Source: Brienomyrus brachyistius (Eukaryota; Chordata; Actinopteri; Osteoglossiformes; Mormyridae). Taken from it: a stretch of 64,000 bases of DNA. Below are positions 44,228 to 56,399 of the stretch, in pieces. How positions within the stretch are numbered: position 1 is the first letter of the stretch; every line of letters starts with the position of its first letter. A program made the translations under genes and the position numbers. Location of the stretch: the NCBI RefSeq assembly GCF_023856365.1, contig NC_064536.1, positions 37,998,776 through 38,062,775 on the forward strand. Reading direction: 5' to 3'. Under the pieces are notes generated by a model. It had not been told where the DNA came from, did not search any database, and saw nothing but the letters and a program-made list of their open reading frames with translations.

Positions 44228-44391
44228 TTTAAAGCAGATTTAAGTATTAGGAAGCTATCTTCATTCCAATACAAGGCTGAATTTGTTAAGTACTAAGTTG
44301 AGAGTCAGATCACAAAAGGAAATATAGATACTGAAGCCTGTTAGCCAAAAGTGTGAAGTTAACAACATCTCACACTCACAGCTCTGCTCTG

Positions 44392-44412
44392 TTATAACCC
44401 GGATATTATAGC
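44392..44412 (-). promoter_or_regulatory. Possible TATA-like core promoter of gene 3
   Basis: Same block and spacing as in genes 1 and 2. Weak evidence. Confidence 0.2.
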
Positions 44413-44745
44413 AGGAGCAGTTTGTACCAAATTACCTGCTGGTCCTTTAATGCTGGACTCTGTTCACCGCAGAGATTCACACTAAATACAGAAATAACCA
44501 GCAGGACCACAGAGGAAGTGAGTGAAAACAGCACAGCACTGATAGTTTAGCAAAACACAAGAGCTGCTAACTTAAGCTCACTGAACACAATCTCTGTGGG
44601 TCCAGTGCACTCTCTCGTACCCATGTTTGTGGGGTTCTGGGGGGTGGGCTGGTCCAGGGGGCTGTGGATACAGGGAGGTTTGTGCCTGAGAAAGTTCCGG
44701 TCTGTTTAAATGAGATGAAAGAGTATAATGCAGATTACAGCTCTA

Positions 44746-45142
44746 TTCATTCCACAGACAGCATAGTGTGGGGCTCATCTGCACCTCATCTGACATGGCT
44801 ACAGCAACTCCAAGAATTCAGCATCAAAGGTGCAGATGTGGTTCAAAGAAAGTAACATCCTATGCAGGCTTAAAGAATACACCAAGGCTTGAAAAAGTGC
44901 TTGGCGTCAGAGCAACAGGTTATATATGTATATAGGTGAAGTGTAAGTTATTACCCCCCCCCCCCCACTGCCATTGTGATCTGTCTTCTGTGTTGTTGTG
45001 TTTTATGTTGCACTTATGGTTACGGAGAATGATATTTCGTCTCACTGTATACTTATTGTGTATTGTTGGGATGACAATAAAGCTCTACTTATTTACTTAC
45101 TTACTTCATTCTACAGACAGCATAGTGTGGGTCTCATCTGCA
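44746..45142. repeat. 38-bp direct repeats around retroposon-like insert (unit 3 copy)
   Basis: Repeats at 44746-44783 and 45105-45142, each with private substitutions relative to units 1 and 2. Confidence 0.58.
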
Positions 45143-47230
45143 CGTTTGGGTAAGATCCACACCTGCTACAGCCTCTGATGTAAAATCTCTGATAATCACC
45201 AGCTTCTCTAAATCAATCACGGGCTTCTCTAAATAATGAAACTCCACCTCTGGCCCTCTGGAGCTGCTTAGAAACTAACCAGGGCCTTTTAAATCATCTG
45301 CTTACTGATTTAGGAGCAAACTGTGGCCTGTGTCTCTGGTGCACTGTCAGGTCTCTCTGTGAATGAGGTTAATAACGGCTGATGGAAAGTCTGTCACAAG
45401 CTGGTGGGTTTCAACAGCTTCACTCTGAACGTCTGCAAGGTGCGGTTGTGGGTCTTGTTTCCATGGTGACAATGGGGCCACAGGCCACTGGGTCAAAGCT
45501 ACACTAAAATGTCTGCTCTTTCCTCTGTAGCTGTAGTAAAACACACAGGATCTTCACATGAATCCCAGAGAGGAGCTGATTTCTGTCAGCAGGACACCAG
45601 TAAAGCTCTCTGAGCAGGACTTTACCTAATTTCTGGAATGTTTAAAGAGGGAGAGAAAAGGTGCTCAGTCATGGTGAGTCTGTCCCAGGAAGCTCAGAAT
45701 GGGAGGTGATACTAATTATGACTGTGACCAAAACATTATTATTCTGCATCTAGAGGTTTTCCGGTTCAATTAGTAATTGTTATGCATCTACTGAATCTAA
45801 TTTAAAAGTCTTTAAATTACACATACACTGAAATGGAGCTCCATTGTACATTGACATGAACATTAGTCACTCTTATTGATCCAAAACTTTAAAACTGTGA
45901 AAGATCAAGTCTGAATCTTTCTAGACCATAGACATTTTGCTCTTCTTTATTGTAAATTCAGGGTACAGACACAGATTTGTCTGGAATGATTCTGCTAAAC
46001 AGTCTGTAGCTAATGTGTCGGGGAACATTGACATATGCAGAATTATATATGTAAATGTAGTGTGTAATGTAGTTTATAAGGAGGTACAGCACTGAGAAGA
46101 CTAATGAAACTGAATGTTTAGAGTAACAAAGTCAAGCAAGCAGGCTGAATGTGCCATGAACACTATTTCGTATACAGAGACACAGCATGCGTGTTCATCC
46201 CGCTGTGCTTCTCTGGAGACACAAAACTGCCTCCCTGTGCTGCTGACCGGCTGAATGCTGAGGGACCGGCTTCAGTTCCCTCTATGGGACCCCAGGCGTG
46301 GTTCAGTTTGCTTGGGGCTGATGTCTCCCTCTGTCTCCCTCTGTCTCTCTCTGTCTATGTCTCTTTCTCTCTGGTGTTCCATCAGTGTGTTGAATCTGCC
46401 TCTTGAGGACCACAGAAGTCTGTTAATTGTTTTCAGAGCCACTTCTGCTACATTCTTCAGAAAAGTCAAACAGCAGCAGTCTAAAGGTAAAAATACTACC
46501 CCCCACGACAATGACCCCCCCCCCCCAACAAGGAGGGTGCAGCATCTACAGGCTGTTTGTACCAGTGCACAGGAAGTCAGGCTCCTTTCTAAGGTTCTAG
46601 GCCCAGATTCCCCCACCGCTCGGCATTCTGGGAGAAGCTGCATTTCAGATGCACCACTGAGGTCAGTGTTGCCCCTGTGTCTGGCTCGAGAAGCTGCTGC
46701 TTACACAGCTTTAACAAATAAACATCAAAGCAAAACACAATCAGGGAGGTTGTATAATGTAATATATACTAGGCTTCTAGCTTAAGCTTTTTGCGCCCAC
46801 GTGGTTTTCACACATCGTGATGCTGCGAGTAACAGCATACAAAGAGGAACGCAGAAACATCACACATTAGCAAAACTGGTGCAGAAAGATGCTGGGCATT
46901 CCAGCAACGTTTTAACAGCATTTCCAACGTCAGTGTGCAAACTCAGCTCTCCCCAGTAGTCATGCGCTTTGAGCTCCTGTTTCACATTCAGGAGACGCAA
47001 GGTCATTTACTTTGTTTATTTAGCAAATGCATTAATCCAAAGCAAAATGTATTTGCAGTTAGTGTTAAGGGCCCTGCTCAGGGGCCCATGGTGACATCAC
47101 TGTGCCGAGGGACTTTCCAATGACAGGTGCAGCGTCCAAACCCACCGAGCCACTGCAGGCTGCTGAAGCATGAACCTGAGAATCATAAATAAACATGAAG
47201 GAGCTGAGCCGCCCTGGGGGAACAGAGTCC
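45143..47230. other. Intergenic stretch, no gene (unit 3 copy)
   Basis: Counterpart of 1868-3950, with a microsatellite at about 46325-46375 and a C-run at about 46517. Confidence 0.45.
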
Positions 47231-48069
47231 GACTTTGGGCTTCAGATTCCCTCCCCCCCAACACGGCCCGGTTCTTCTGGAGGGCCGAAGAGGACCTAGC
47301 GGCCTTCCACCACTGCCTTATCTTCACCCAGGAGGACGCGTTGGGGGCCCTCTGGCCCTGAAGACAGGGGACCTTCTCTGCATGCAGAGGAATGGTCCCC
47401 TAAAGTTCTTTGAAGTTACCCAAGCTACGGATGATGCTTACACCGGAGTCCAGGAGCAGTGCCAGAAGGATGGACACCCTCTGCTGAAGTGCTATGGGTG
47501 TGAACCCCTGTGGTGCAGGGACAAGAGGGTGATAACTGTATATGTTTTTAACCCCTGTGTGACTGCAGATGCCATCCAGGTCTTCCTGGGATGTTTTATG
47601 GACCTGCTTCCTGGGAGATTAGGGATGACTTGGGGGTTTGGACTGGTAGACACCAGTTCCAGGTCTGTCATCGCCCAGACCCTAGTGGGGCAAGTGTGTT
47701 TATCCACCCCCTGGCCTATTTTAATCTCAATGGGAATGGAGGGTATCTTTTTTCATTAAGGACAGTCTCCCTTCTGCTGGCAGTGCCAGATGTTCGGACC
47801 ATCTAGCCCACTGCTGCCCACGGTGGAAGCCCTCCTATGTGGATGCCCTGTTGGCCAGTTTGCCTGTTATGCATGAGAGGGGCGAGGTCATCCAGTCGCC
47901 CACTTTGGAGCGGGAGGATACAGTGACAGGGGCTGACGGAGAAGCCCTTTGCCAGGAGGAGGAGGCCCTGTTGACGGTGATGACGATGTCTGAGGGGCCT
48001 CCGAGTAAGACACCACAGCCTGTCCTGGCTCCATGTGTTAGCAGGAGGAAGAATAGTACATTCAGATGA
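47231..48069 (+). pseudogene. ZCCHC3-like retroelement ORF1/Gag remnant (unit 3)
   Basis: Longest of the three remnants: one frame stays open for 174 residues (47235-47759) through VYVFNPCVTADAIQVFLG. The DDLGVWTGRHQFQV block is in another frame. Contains the complete FFEVTQATDDAYTGV stretch that units 1 and 2 have shortened. Confidence 0.58.
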
Positions 48070-48640
48070 TGTTGTCTCATATGAACTAGCATTTGCTTGC
48101 GTTTCAGCAGCATAACCAAGCAGACACAGTCTTGGTCTCCTTAACTACTCTCTCTCTCCAGTGCTGATGTACACAATTGGGAAACCAAATCGTTCCCAAA
48201 CCGCCGATGACTGAAATTTCAAATATAACACTTAGAATAAAAGTCGGACCTCTCAGTTTGATGAGGTAAAGGAAATCTCTTTTATTCTAGCAATTCAGCA
48301 AAGCGCTCCCATCACACTCTGGCACTTCGTACCAAGTCACTCGGAGCACACAGAGCAACCAGTTGATAAACCATAACACCTAATTCCCAATAAGGACTTC
48401 TAAATCATGATTGGTCACGAAACACCAACAAACCGAGCTCAAACGTATAACAAACACAATTCTCCTGCTCTATTGGTTTACCTTGGTGGCAAGGTAAAAT
48501 CCACCCATCTAGCTCAGTTTACCGGAATCTGTCTCGGCTTCTAGACTCTACTTGAGATATGTATATAGATATTGATCATATGACATTGAATCACTATTAA
48601 TGTTTGGGTGTTCCATTGATTAATGATTAACATATTGTCC
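48010..48640. other. Unassigned stretch, includes ~200 bp private to unit 3
   Basis: 48010-48215 has no counterpart in units 1 and 2. The remainder is the LTR-like unassigned stretch also seen at 4746-5138. Confidence 0.3.
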
Positions 48641-48654
48641 AATGACAGCACTTA

Positions 48655-49620
48655 CAGTGCCACCAGAAAGTATTCACACCCCTTCACTTCTTCCACATTT
48701 TGTTATGTTACAGACATATTCAAAAGTAGATTTGAGTATAGGTTTCTTTGCAAAATTTACGCAAAATGGTCCATACTTTCAGACATTTTATTAAATTTAT
48801 TAAATTAAAAAATGTAAACATTTAAACATGATAGGTACATAAGTTTTCACACCCTTTGCTATGATACTCAAAATTGAGCTCCGGTGCATCCGATTTCCAC
48901 TGATCATCCTTGCGATGCTTCTACAACTTGATTGGAGCCCACCTATGGTAAATTCAATTGATTGAACATGATCTGGAATAGCACACACTTGTCTATATAT
49001 TCCGTATAGAGGGTAAGATGACAGCAACCAAATATAGAGAGATTCTTCAAGAAATCCCACTCCATAGTGCTCTGGAACTCAGATTAGGACGATGATTTAT
49101 CTTCCAACATGACAATGACCCGAAACACAAAGCCAAGATAATACAGGAGAGGCTTCAGGAGCAGTCTGTGAATGTCCTTGGATGGCCCGGCCAGAGCCCG
49201 GACTTGAATCCAATCTAACATCTATGGAAAGACCTAAAGACGGCTGTCTACCGGCGCTGGCCATCCAACCTGACTGGGTTTGAGAGGATCTGCAGGGGAA
49301 AATGGGAGAAAATCCCCAAAAACAGGTGTGCCAAACTTGTAGAGGAAAACCCAAGAAGACCTGAGGCTGTGATTGCAGCCAGAGGTCCTTCAATAAAATA
49401 TTAAGCCATCGGTATGAATTCTTATGAAACACTGGATTAGCGAGATTTTGGCAATAAAAAAATTGCACATCTTTCTAAAAAGTTGTTTTTGCCTTGGCAT
49501 TATGGGGTACTGTGTGTAGATCTTTGAGGAACAACTATACTCAAATCTATTTCAGAATAAGTCTGTAACATAAAAAATTTGGAAAAAGTGAAGGGGTGTG
49601 AATACTTTCTGGTGACACTG
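48655..49620 (+). mobile_element. Internally deleted Tc1-like transposon (unit 3)
   Basis: TA-flanked copy at the same site. The catalytic Glu codon of NPIEHLW is TAA here, so the frame stops. Right end slightly damaged. Confidence 0.85.
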
Positions 49621-50010
49621 TATGAATTGCCATCCAGAGCTACGATCGTATTGAAGATGCTTGATAATCAAAGAGCAAAAGAGTTGGGGTAGACTAGGAT
49701 AATTATGCTAACTGGGGGTTATCGGACTTCACTGAGCAATCACAGTTATGGAGTAACTGCGCATCATTTTAGCCAGCAGTGGGAGCTTCGGTCGTGTGCA
49801 TTGGCTGCATTCAGAGGAAAGCATTTCGCTGAAGCGTACGCTGGCCAGTTTATGCCAGTAGCGACAGTGGAACAGTGGACAGTGGAATATCGAACATATA
49901 GTTTGCACACTCATCACTGATAGTGCTCGGAACATGATAGCAGTGGCCAAACAACTGCCATTTGAGTACTTGCCTAGCACTACGCACAGCCTCTAATCCT
50001 CCATCACAGT

Positions 50011-52260
50011 TGTCACGATCGCGGTCGGGGGAAGCGGCGATCGTGCGGGCAAGCAGGCAGGAACGGGCAGACAAGCCGTAATCAGGGCAAACACGGGGTT
50101 TATTCGAAAATCCGGGGCAGGGAACGTAGGACGGCAACTGACATCAATGACAGACAATGGACTCAGGTAAGACACAGGACTGAGAAAATTAACTAGACAC
50201 AGCTGGGTACAATCGGGAGAAAACACGTGGGTAATCAGGGGGCGTGGCACACAGGAGGAGCGGACGAGCCGGGCATGACAGAACCCCCCCCCAAAGGCGC
50301 GCTTCTCCGGGCGACGTACAGGACGAGGCAAAACAGGACCTGAAAAACAAGAACAGAATCAACGCAGGACGGGGAACAGGACCGAAGCACAAAACACGGC
50401 AAGAGACAGAACGTAAGACAGGAGCTGACAGACGAACGGGAAAGCGGAGAGACAGACCAGGAAGGGAGAGACAGAAGGAACGGGCGGAACAAAGGGGCCA
50501 GGGGTGCTAGGCGGGTACACCGGGGAACAAGGAACAGAGACGGGCGGAACGAAAGGGCGAGCCGAAAACGGAGGGACAAAGACAGGAGGGACAAAGGCAG
50601 GGGCACCGGGGGAGAAGGAGGTAGAGCAAAGGGTCGGCCGAGGGAGCCACTGCGGGCGACGGGAGGCAGCCGGAGGGGCCGCAGGCGGCCGGGAGGCCGG
50701 AGCCGGAGGGGACCCCGGAAGGGCCGAGGAGACAGGGCGAGGGACCGAAGCAGGGACGAAGGAGGGAGTCGGAGGGGGAACCAGGGAAGGGGACGAGGGA
50801 GCCGGAAGGGACCTGGGCAAGGGCAAGGGCAAGGAGAGGGGGGGAGCCGCCGCAGGCGGCGACGTCCTCCTACGCGCAGGAGGCGGGGGACCAGCAGGCG
50901 ACCGAGGAGCCGCCTCAGGGGCACCCGCAGGCGACCGCCGAGGACCCGGCGGAGGGAGCGAGGCAGGGCGATGAGGGCGAGGAGGGGGATCCACAGGCGA
51001 CCGCCGACCCGGGGGGCCAACCAAGCCCTAGCGCAGGCGAGGGAGGGCGAGCCAGGGGGCAGGGCGGGTGGGACCCCAGTCCTTCGTCTGTGTTCCCTCC
51101 CTTTACGGGACACAGACATGACAACCCCAGGTCGGGGTCGAGTTCGCCGGGGCGAGGGTGAAGAAGTCACAAGTGTGATCCCCGAGGGGTCCCATTCCAG
51201 CTCCTCCACCTCCAAAGAGGGAGGAGCCACGATGGAGTCCTCCGGGACCACCTCAGGGACTAGGGCGACAGGAACTGGGGCACGGTCAGAAGCAGGGGCA
51301 CGGTCAGGGACCGGAACAGGGTCAGCAGGCTGTGGGGGCGCCGGCCTGGGAGCTGCTGGAGCGCGGTCCGGACTTGGAGCGCGGTCAGGACTTGGAGCTG
51401 CAGGCTGTGGGGGCGCCGGCCCGGGAGCTGCAAGCTGCTGCAGTGGGGGCGCCTGCCCGGGAGCTGCAGGCTGCTGCAGTGGGGGCGCCTGCCCTGGAGC
51501 TGCAGGCTGCTGCAGTGGGGGCGCCTGCCCTGGAGCTGCAGGCTGTGCAGGGGATGGATGCGCAGGCGAAGGCGGCTGCGACGGCGGCTGCGCAGGCGGT
51601 GGCTGCGCAGGCGAAGGTGGCCGTGCGAGCTGCACAGGCGGTGGCGGCGGCCGCACGGGAGCTGGATCCGCGGGCGGCGGCGGCCGCACGGGAGCTGGAT
51701 CCGCGGGCGGCGGCAGCAGCGAAGGCGGCTGCGCAGGCAGCGGCGGCAGCGAAGGCGGCAGCGAAGGCGGCTGCTCTGGAGCGGGGTTCGCCGGCAGCGG
51801 CGGCCGCACGGGAGCGGGGTCCGCCGGCAGTAGCGGAGGGAGGTCCTCTGTACCGGCGATCGCCGGTCTCCTCCGTCTCCCTCGCTGGCGCCTGGCGGTG
51901 GCGGGAGGCGGCGCGATGTCCGTGAAGACGGACGGCCGGAGAACAAGCTCCCGCTCCGGGTACGGGTAGAGGAAGGGCTCCTCGTCCTCATCCTCACTGG
52001 AGAGCCAGTACTTCCACACGGGATCGGGGTTGTGTGTGGTCGGCCCCCGGGCTGGAGGTAGGGCGGGTACCTCCCTCTCGTCCTCCGTCAGGAGCCAAAG
52101 CCTGGAGAGCGAGCAGGCGCCGAGACGGATCGTCTCCTGCGGGACTCTCCCTCTCCTCCGCTTCTTTTTTAAGTAGACACAGCTGGGTACAATCGGGAGA
52201 AAACACGTGGGTAATCAGGGGGCGTGGCACACAGGAGGAGCGGACGAGCCGGGCATGACA
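50011..52260 (-). mobile_element. Small LTR retroelement with proline-rich ORF (copy B, unit 3 only)
   Basis: Perfect 5-bp duplication ACAGT (50006-50010, 52261-52265); the intact site in units 1 and 2 has a single copy. The left LTR (3' LTR in reading direction) is complete, 50011-50280, TGTCACG...GCATGACA. The other LTR keeps only its outer 87 bases (52174-52260), identical to the first, so the inner part and the leader were deleted. A C9 (G9 on the minus strand) purine tract follows the complete LTR. Sequence clearly differs from copy A, so this is an independent insertion. Confidence 0.88.
50235..52019 (-). CDS. Long proline-rich ORF of LTR element copy B (unknown function)
   Basis: 594 codons open from MWKYWLSSEDEDEEPF to a stop inside the LTR. 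Layout: W/Y-rich start with acidic EDEDEE patch; about 190 residues of Pro/Ala repeats; a conserved block VVPEDSIVAPP...EELEWDPSG; MSVSRKGREHRRR; then Pro/Leu/Arg-rich sequence. The basic N-terminus seen in copy A is out of frame here (52.05-52.17 kb). No Gag, protease, RT or integrase motif is seen. Such GC-rich repetitive DNA gives long open frames by chance in several frames, so protein status rests on the ELEWDPSG block being shared with copy A. Confidence 0.45.
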   Translation of the reverse strand: MWKYWLSSEDEDEEPFLYPYPERELVLRPSVFTDIAPPPATARRQRGRRRRPAIAGTEDLPPLLPADPAPVRPPLPANPAPEQPPSLPPSLPPLPAQPPSLLPPPADPAPVRPPPPADPAPVRPPPPPVQLARPPSPAQPPPAQPPSQPPSPAHPSPAQPAAPGQAPPLQQPAAPGQAPPLQQPAAPGQAPPLQQLAAPGPAPPQPAAPSPDRAPSPDRAPAAPRPAPPQPADPVPVPDRAPASDRAPVPVALVPEVVPEDSIVAPPSLEVEELEWDPSGITLVTSSPSPRRTRPRPGVVMSVSRKGREHRRRTGVPPALPPGSPSLACARAWLAPRVGGRLWIPLLALIALPRSLRRVLGGRLRVPLRRLLGRLLVPRLLRVGGRRRLRRLPPSPCPCPCPGPFRLPRPLPWFPLRLPPSSLLRSLALSPRPFRGPLRLRPPGRLRPLRLPPVARSGSLGRPFALPPSPPVPLPLSLLSLSLRFRLALSFRPSLFLVPRCTRLAPLAPLFRPFLLSLPSWSVSPLSRSSVSSCLTFCLLPCFVLRSCSPSCVDSVLVFQVLFCLVLYVARRSAPLGGGSVMPGSSAPPVCHAP

Positions 52261-52986
52261 ACAGTGTCTTTGCAGAACATTTTTTTTGACACTGCAGTAG
52301 CAAAATGCAGAAAGGTAGCTGGACATTTAACTGTAAACGCAGCCAAATCAACAGCAAATTGTACATGGACAGAAGACCGAGACTCTCACACAGGATATGT
52401 CAACAAGATGGAACGTTACCCTGGACATCATAAAGTGAAGGTGGGTTTTGTCAGAAATGTGCCTGCTTTTGTAAGTATTACATTGTGGGGACCAGGGGCC
52501 TGTATCATGAAGCTTCATTTCTTGCTTAGCCTGTCGGATTTAAGGTAGTCTGGGCTAAATGAAAGTGAACGAAGGTAATGTCGATTTAAGCTGGGGCACC
52601 TTAAATTCTACAAGTTATCTGGCTAAAGAAGAAATCCTGCTTAGTGGTCCAGGCCCCAGATTTCTCTGCCATGTGGAGACTGTTACTTTTTTCCACAAGG
52701 GTAACCTCAATTTTATAAAAATCTGTGATCAATCAAAAAGAGTAAAATAGCCAAAAGTTTTATATATTTCTTTCCAGTTATTTATGGTTAAGCCTTGAGC
52801 TGGGTAAGAGTTAAGGTTGTCATAGTTAGGATTAGGGTTATGCCCATAGAAATGAATGGAGTGTCCCCACAATGATGAATATTTCTCAGTTTCTCATTAA
52901 AAAATGCCGTTTAACTTTAGGTGCATCCCTTGTTGTTCCTCTTGAGAAAGGTTGCTCTTAACACCAAGAATGAGACGCCAAATTGC

Positions 52987-53237
52987 TGTCATGTCCCTCC
53001 GTCCAGCCCTCTCCTGGACCTTGTTAACCCCGTGTGGAATCCTTCCGTTTTGCCAGCTGTTCTACGTTTCCTGCCATTTAGTCTTGTGTATTTCAGTCCG
53101 CGTTCAAGTCTGTTTCCCCAGGTCTGTCATTGACGTATGTCCGGTGTGTTTCCCCTAAATAAAGCCCTGTGTGATGGAACACCATCTACCTGACTCTGAT
53201 TCCCCCATCCCTGCCTGCTCGCCTAACACGGATCACA
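52987..53237 (+). mobile_element. Solo LTR, TGTCA family (unit 3)
   Basis: Counterpart of 24398-24648. Confidence 0.55.
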
Positions 53238-53269
53238 ACAGAATGACCCCACAGAAGGTTTTCAGCATG

Positions 53270-53515
53270 TCATTTTTGTTTTATTACTAAAGTTTTAGTA
53301 ACTTGGGCCAGTACTGGGTCACTCGCCTGCTCCACCTGCAGCCTCTGGCGATCGATGGTCTCCTTGCAGCCGATGTTCTGCTGTGTTGTCACCACTGTGG
53401 TCATCCACCCTTGGCTGCACTCCTTCAGATGGTGGGTATGACCACAGTTTTCCATCTTACAGGGGCGGCGAGAGAGAGCATCTGCATTTCTGTGGAATCT
53501 GGGCCTCAAAATCAA
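53270..53515 (-). pseudogene. Ty3/Gypsy pol remnant (unit 3)
   Basis: Same as 24681-24926; FHRNADALSRRPC block only. Confidence 0.62.
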
Positions 53516-54384
53516 ACTCCATCGTAATCAGGCAGATGATGCACTGGAGGATTTGAACCCATGCAGCCCCACCTGCTAATGTTTACAATCACAGAGTGAC
53601 ACTGCTTAGGTTAAGCCAAACCCAAACCTACATAAGTGACACTCACAATCGGAGGGTGACGCAGATGCAGGTCCAGACAACAAACAGGCTACAGTGCTAA
53701 TGCACATTTTCAGTGTATTTAATATAAAGTGGCATAGCGCCTCCTAGGGGTCTGGAGTAGGAGCAGAACTTGTGTCCATGGGTCAGTGCTCATTGGGGAT
53801 GGACATCATGATTCTCCATGCTGTGGATTTTTCAGTATGGTCACCTAATAGATTCCTTCAGATTTGTCACTTCACCCATGAGTATGGAAAGTGTTTTTCA
53901 ATAAAGTGTTATGTTGCTTAATTACTTATAATTATACCATACTTATTTTACATTTCATTATATTTTATGCTAAGCTGTATTAGCCACACTTATTTTTTCA
54001 GATGCCTGTATATCATCACACCAGTAGGTGGCGAAAGTGTATCTCTCTCATTAACAGCAATGATCTTGTTCACTGACTTTGACCGTGAAAAAACTGAACC
54101 ATGAATTGTTTACTCACAGCCTGCACCATGGTCACTGAACGAGCTGAACAAATCAGTGCAGTAACCAACACAAGCCTATCGTGGCAAAAAAGAAAAAGTT
54201 TTTATTAAATATCTGGCTAAGTCTGGAAAGTCAATCTTGCCAAATTTAATTAATCAATAACTTAAAAAAAATCCAAAAAATTCAAAAATAACTTCAAATT
54301 CAACACTAAGTCTTCCCGTTTATGAATCTTTCCTTCTGGCTGCTTTCTGTTCTGTGCTCAGCATTTCAGGAATAAACACGCCTG

Positions 54385-54412
54385 TCATTTAATTTCGGTA
54401 TAGACAGTATCC
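54385..54412 (-). pseudogene. Receptor tail exon remnant cut by SINE (unit 3)
   Basis: DTVYTEIK and stop, as in unit 2. Confidence 0.68.
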
Positions 54413-54417
54413 TATCC

Positions 54418-54766
54418 ATTCATTTTCCAAACCGCTTATCCTACTAGGTTGCAGGGGGTCTGGAGCCTATCCTGGAAGCAATGGGTATGAGACAGGGAAC
54501 AACCCAGGATGGGGGCCAGCCCATCACAGGGCACACTCACAGACACCATTCACTCTCACATGCACTCCTACGGGCAATTCAGTAACTCCAATCAGCCTCA
54601 GCATGTTTTTGGACTGTGGGGGGAATCTGGAGTATGCGGAGGAAGCCCCACGATGACATGGGGAGGACATGCAAACTCCACACACATGTGACCCAGGCAG
54701 AGACTCGAACCCGGGTCCCAGAGGTGTGAGGCAACAGTGCTAACCACTGCACCACCATGCCGCCCC
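54418..54766 (-). mobile_element. Full-length tRNA-headed SINE (unit 3)
   Basis: Counterpart of 25829-26177. Confidence 0.8.
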
Positions 54767-54908
54767 AGTACCCTACCCATCCTTTATTATTTTTTGGTCT
54801 TTTTTGGTATCTGTGATCTATGTTGCCAATGAATTAAAACATCTAAATGATACGCTGTGTGATAGTAACAACACATTAAAAGAATTGGTTGAAAAAGACA
54901 TGCTGTGT

Positions 54909-55889
54909 TTGGTTACCTGTTTTATATTCTTACTATTACATTCAAAGTAAGTTGTAACGCTGTTCTATTTGGTGGAACATTTGTTGGCTCAGGTTCATCT
55001 TGCCTGAACTCTTCAGATACTAGCAAGCCAAGATTTTGTGCCAGATTATGCAACATCTGTCACGCCCAGCTCGTCCGATCCTCGTGTGTGCCACGCCCCC
55101 TGATCATCCACGTGTGCTTCCCCGATCATGCCTGCATTTCCTGTTATTTTTGGCTTGTCTTGTGTATTTAGTCCACGTCTGAGTCCGTCTTCCCCAGACT
55201 TGTCATTAATGTTAGTTTCTCGCCGTCAGCCCTGTCTCCCCGTTCCCTTAATAAACCCCGATCCTGCCCACCTGCCTCGTCTTTCCCCGCTTCCTGCCTG
55301 CCCATCCACCCGCTAACCTGACAACACGCTACATGCGTGTACAATGCGACACTTTCTGCGGACTGTATAGCGGCACCCCACTGGTCTTGTCCAGGCAGCG
55401 CCAGCGGCCTTTAAGCTGCCCTACAGAGAGCTCTGCCACCGCCCGAGCCTGACAAAGGGGGGCTTCATTATAACGCCGCTCCTGTTCATTCTGGGGTTTG
55501 CGAGCAGCGTGAGAAGCCACGACTTCAGTGGGCACCCACTGTCCCCTAAGGAACTGTCAAATGGTTAAATCAAGCAAAGCTTACAATATTGGGCCAAATT
55601 ATAAAATGGGGAAAATCTTCTTACCGATCAGCCTGCCATCACGTACCACCCCATTTTCAAGTTTGTGTCCAACATTTCTGTTCCTGAGAATGAACGAATC
55701 ATGGGTTGAGCCAGGCCATCTAGCCCCAACATTAATGAGACGCATGTTTGAATTGCACATAATTTGTACATTAATAGAGTGAAAGTCCTTTCTATTTACA
55801 TAAGCAAATTCATTCTCGGAAGGTGCCTTTATAGCAATGTGCGTGCAGTTGATGGCTCTGATTCCATTACATTGAACATCGCTGCAAAT
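54909..55889 (-). pseudogene. HARBI1-like transposase, catalytic/C-terminal half (unit 3)
   Basis: Same blocks and same inactivating INCTH as unit 2, with the solo LTR at 55058-55323 inside. Confidence 0.78.
55058..55323 (+). mobile_element. Solo LTR inside HARBI1-like frame (unit 3)
   Basis: Counterpart of 26469-26734. Confidence 0.76.
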
Positions 55890-56399
55890 TGCGCTTTAAT
55901 GTTTGCCTGTTCAACCACAGTATGAAACCAAGAGTGGGAAGGAACAGGTATGGCGCAATTCCTCACCGTCTGCCTTAGTAATGCTGGCCCCCCGTCCGTT
56001 TACTAAACCGAGCAGAAACTTGCATACGCCATGTCTGCAGCTGCCGTGAGAATGTGCGTAGCGGTATGCTAAGTTTCGTTTTTATGTATCTCGACGTGAG
56101 CGTGGAAACATTTTTGTGCGTACGCACCTTTTATACATGAGGTCTCTGCTGAAGTTTATTTTGTTATAGATAAGAAGAGAGATATTTCCGCTGTGGTCTG
56201 AAGGCCACAGAAAGCCCTAAGCAGAGACAAAAGGCAGTGGTGGGAGATGCTGTGGGATGTGTGTGACAGCGATATGGGGGTGGAGGGGATGGGAAGCAAG
56301 TGAGGTTATGGAATAAGAGACCTGCTTTGCTTAGAAGGAAGCCTGTGTCCCAGATACTACAGATCTATCATTTATTTTAGCTAATAATGGCCACAAGGC

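Larger units (their letters stand above)
48615..52365 (+). pseudogene. hAT/ZBED-type transposase fragment, split by Tc1 and LTR element (unit 3)
   Basis: Same fragment as in units 1 and 2. The additional LTR element at 50011-52260 lies between the STTHSL block and the DTAVAKCRKVAGHL block. Confidence 0.7.
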
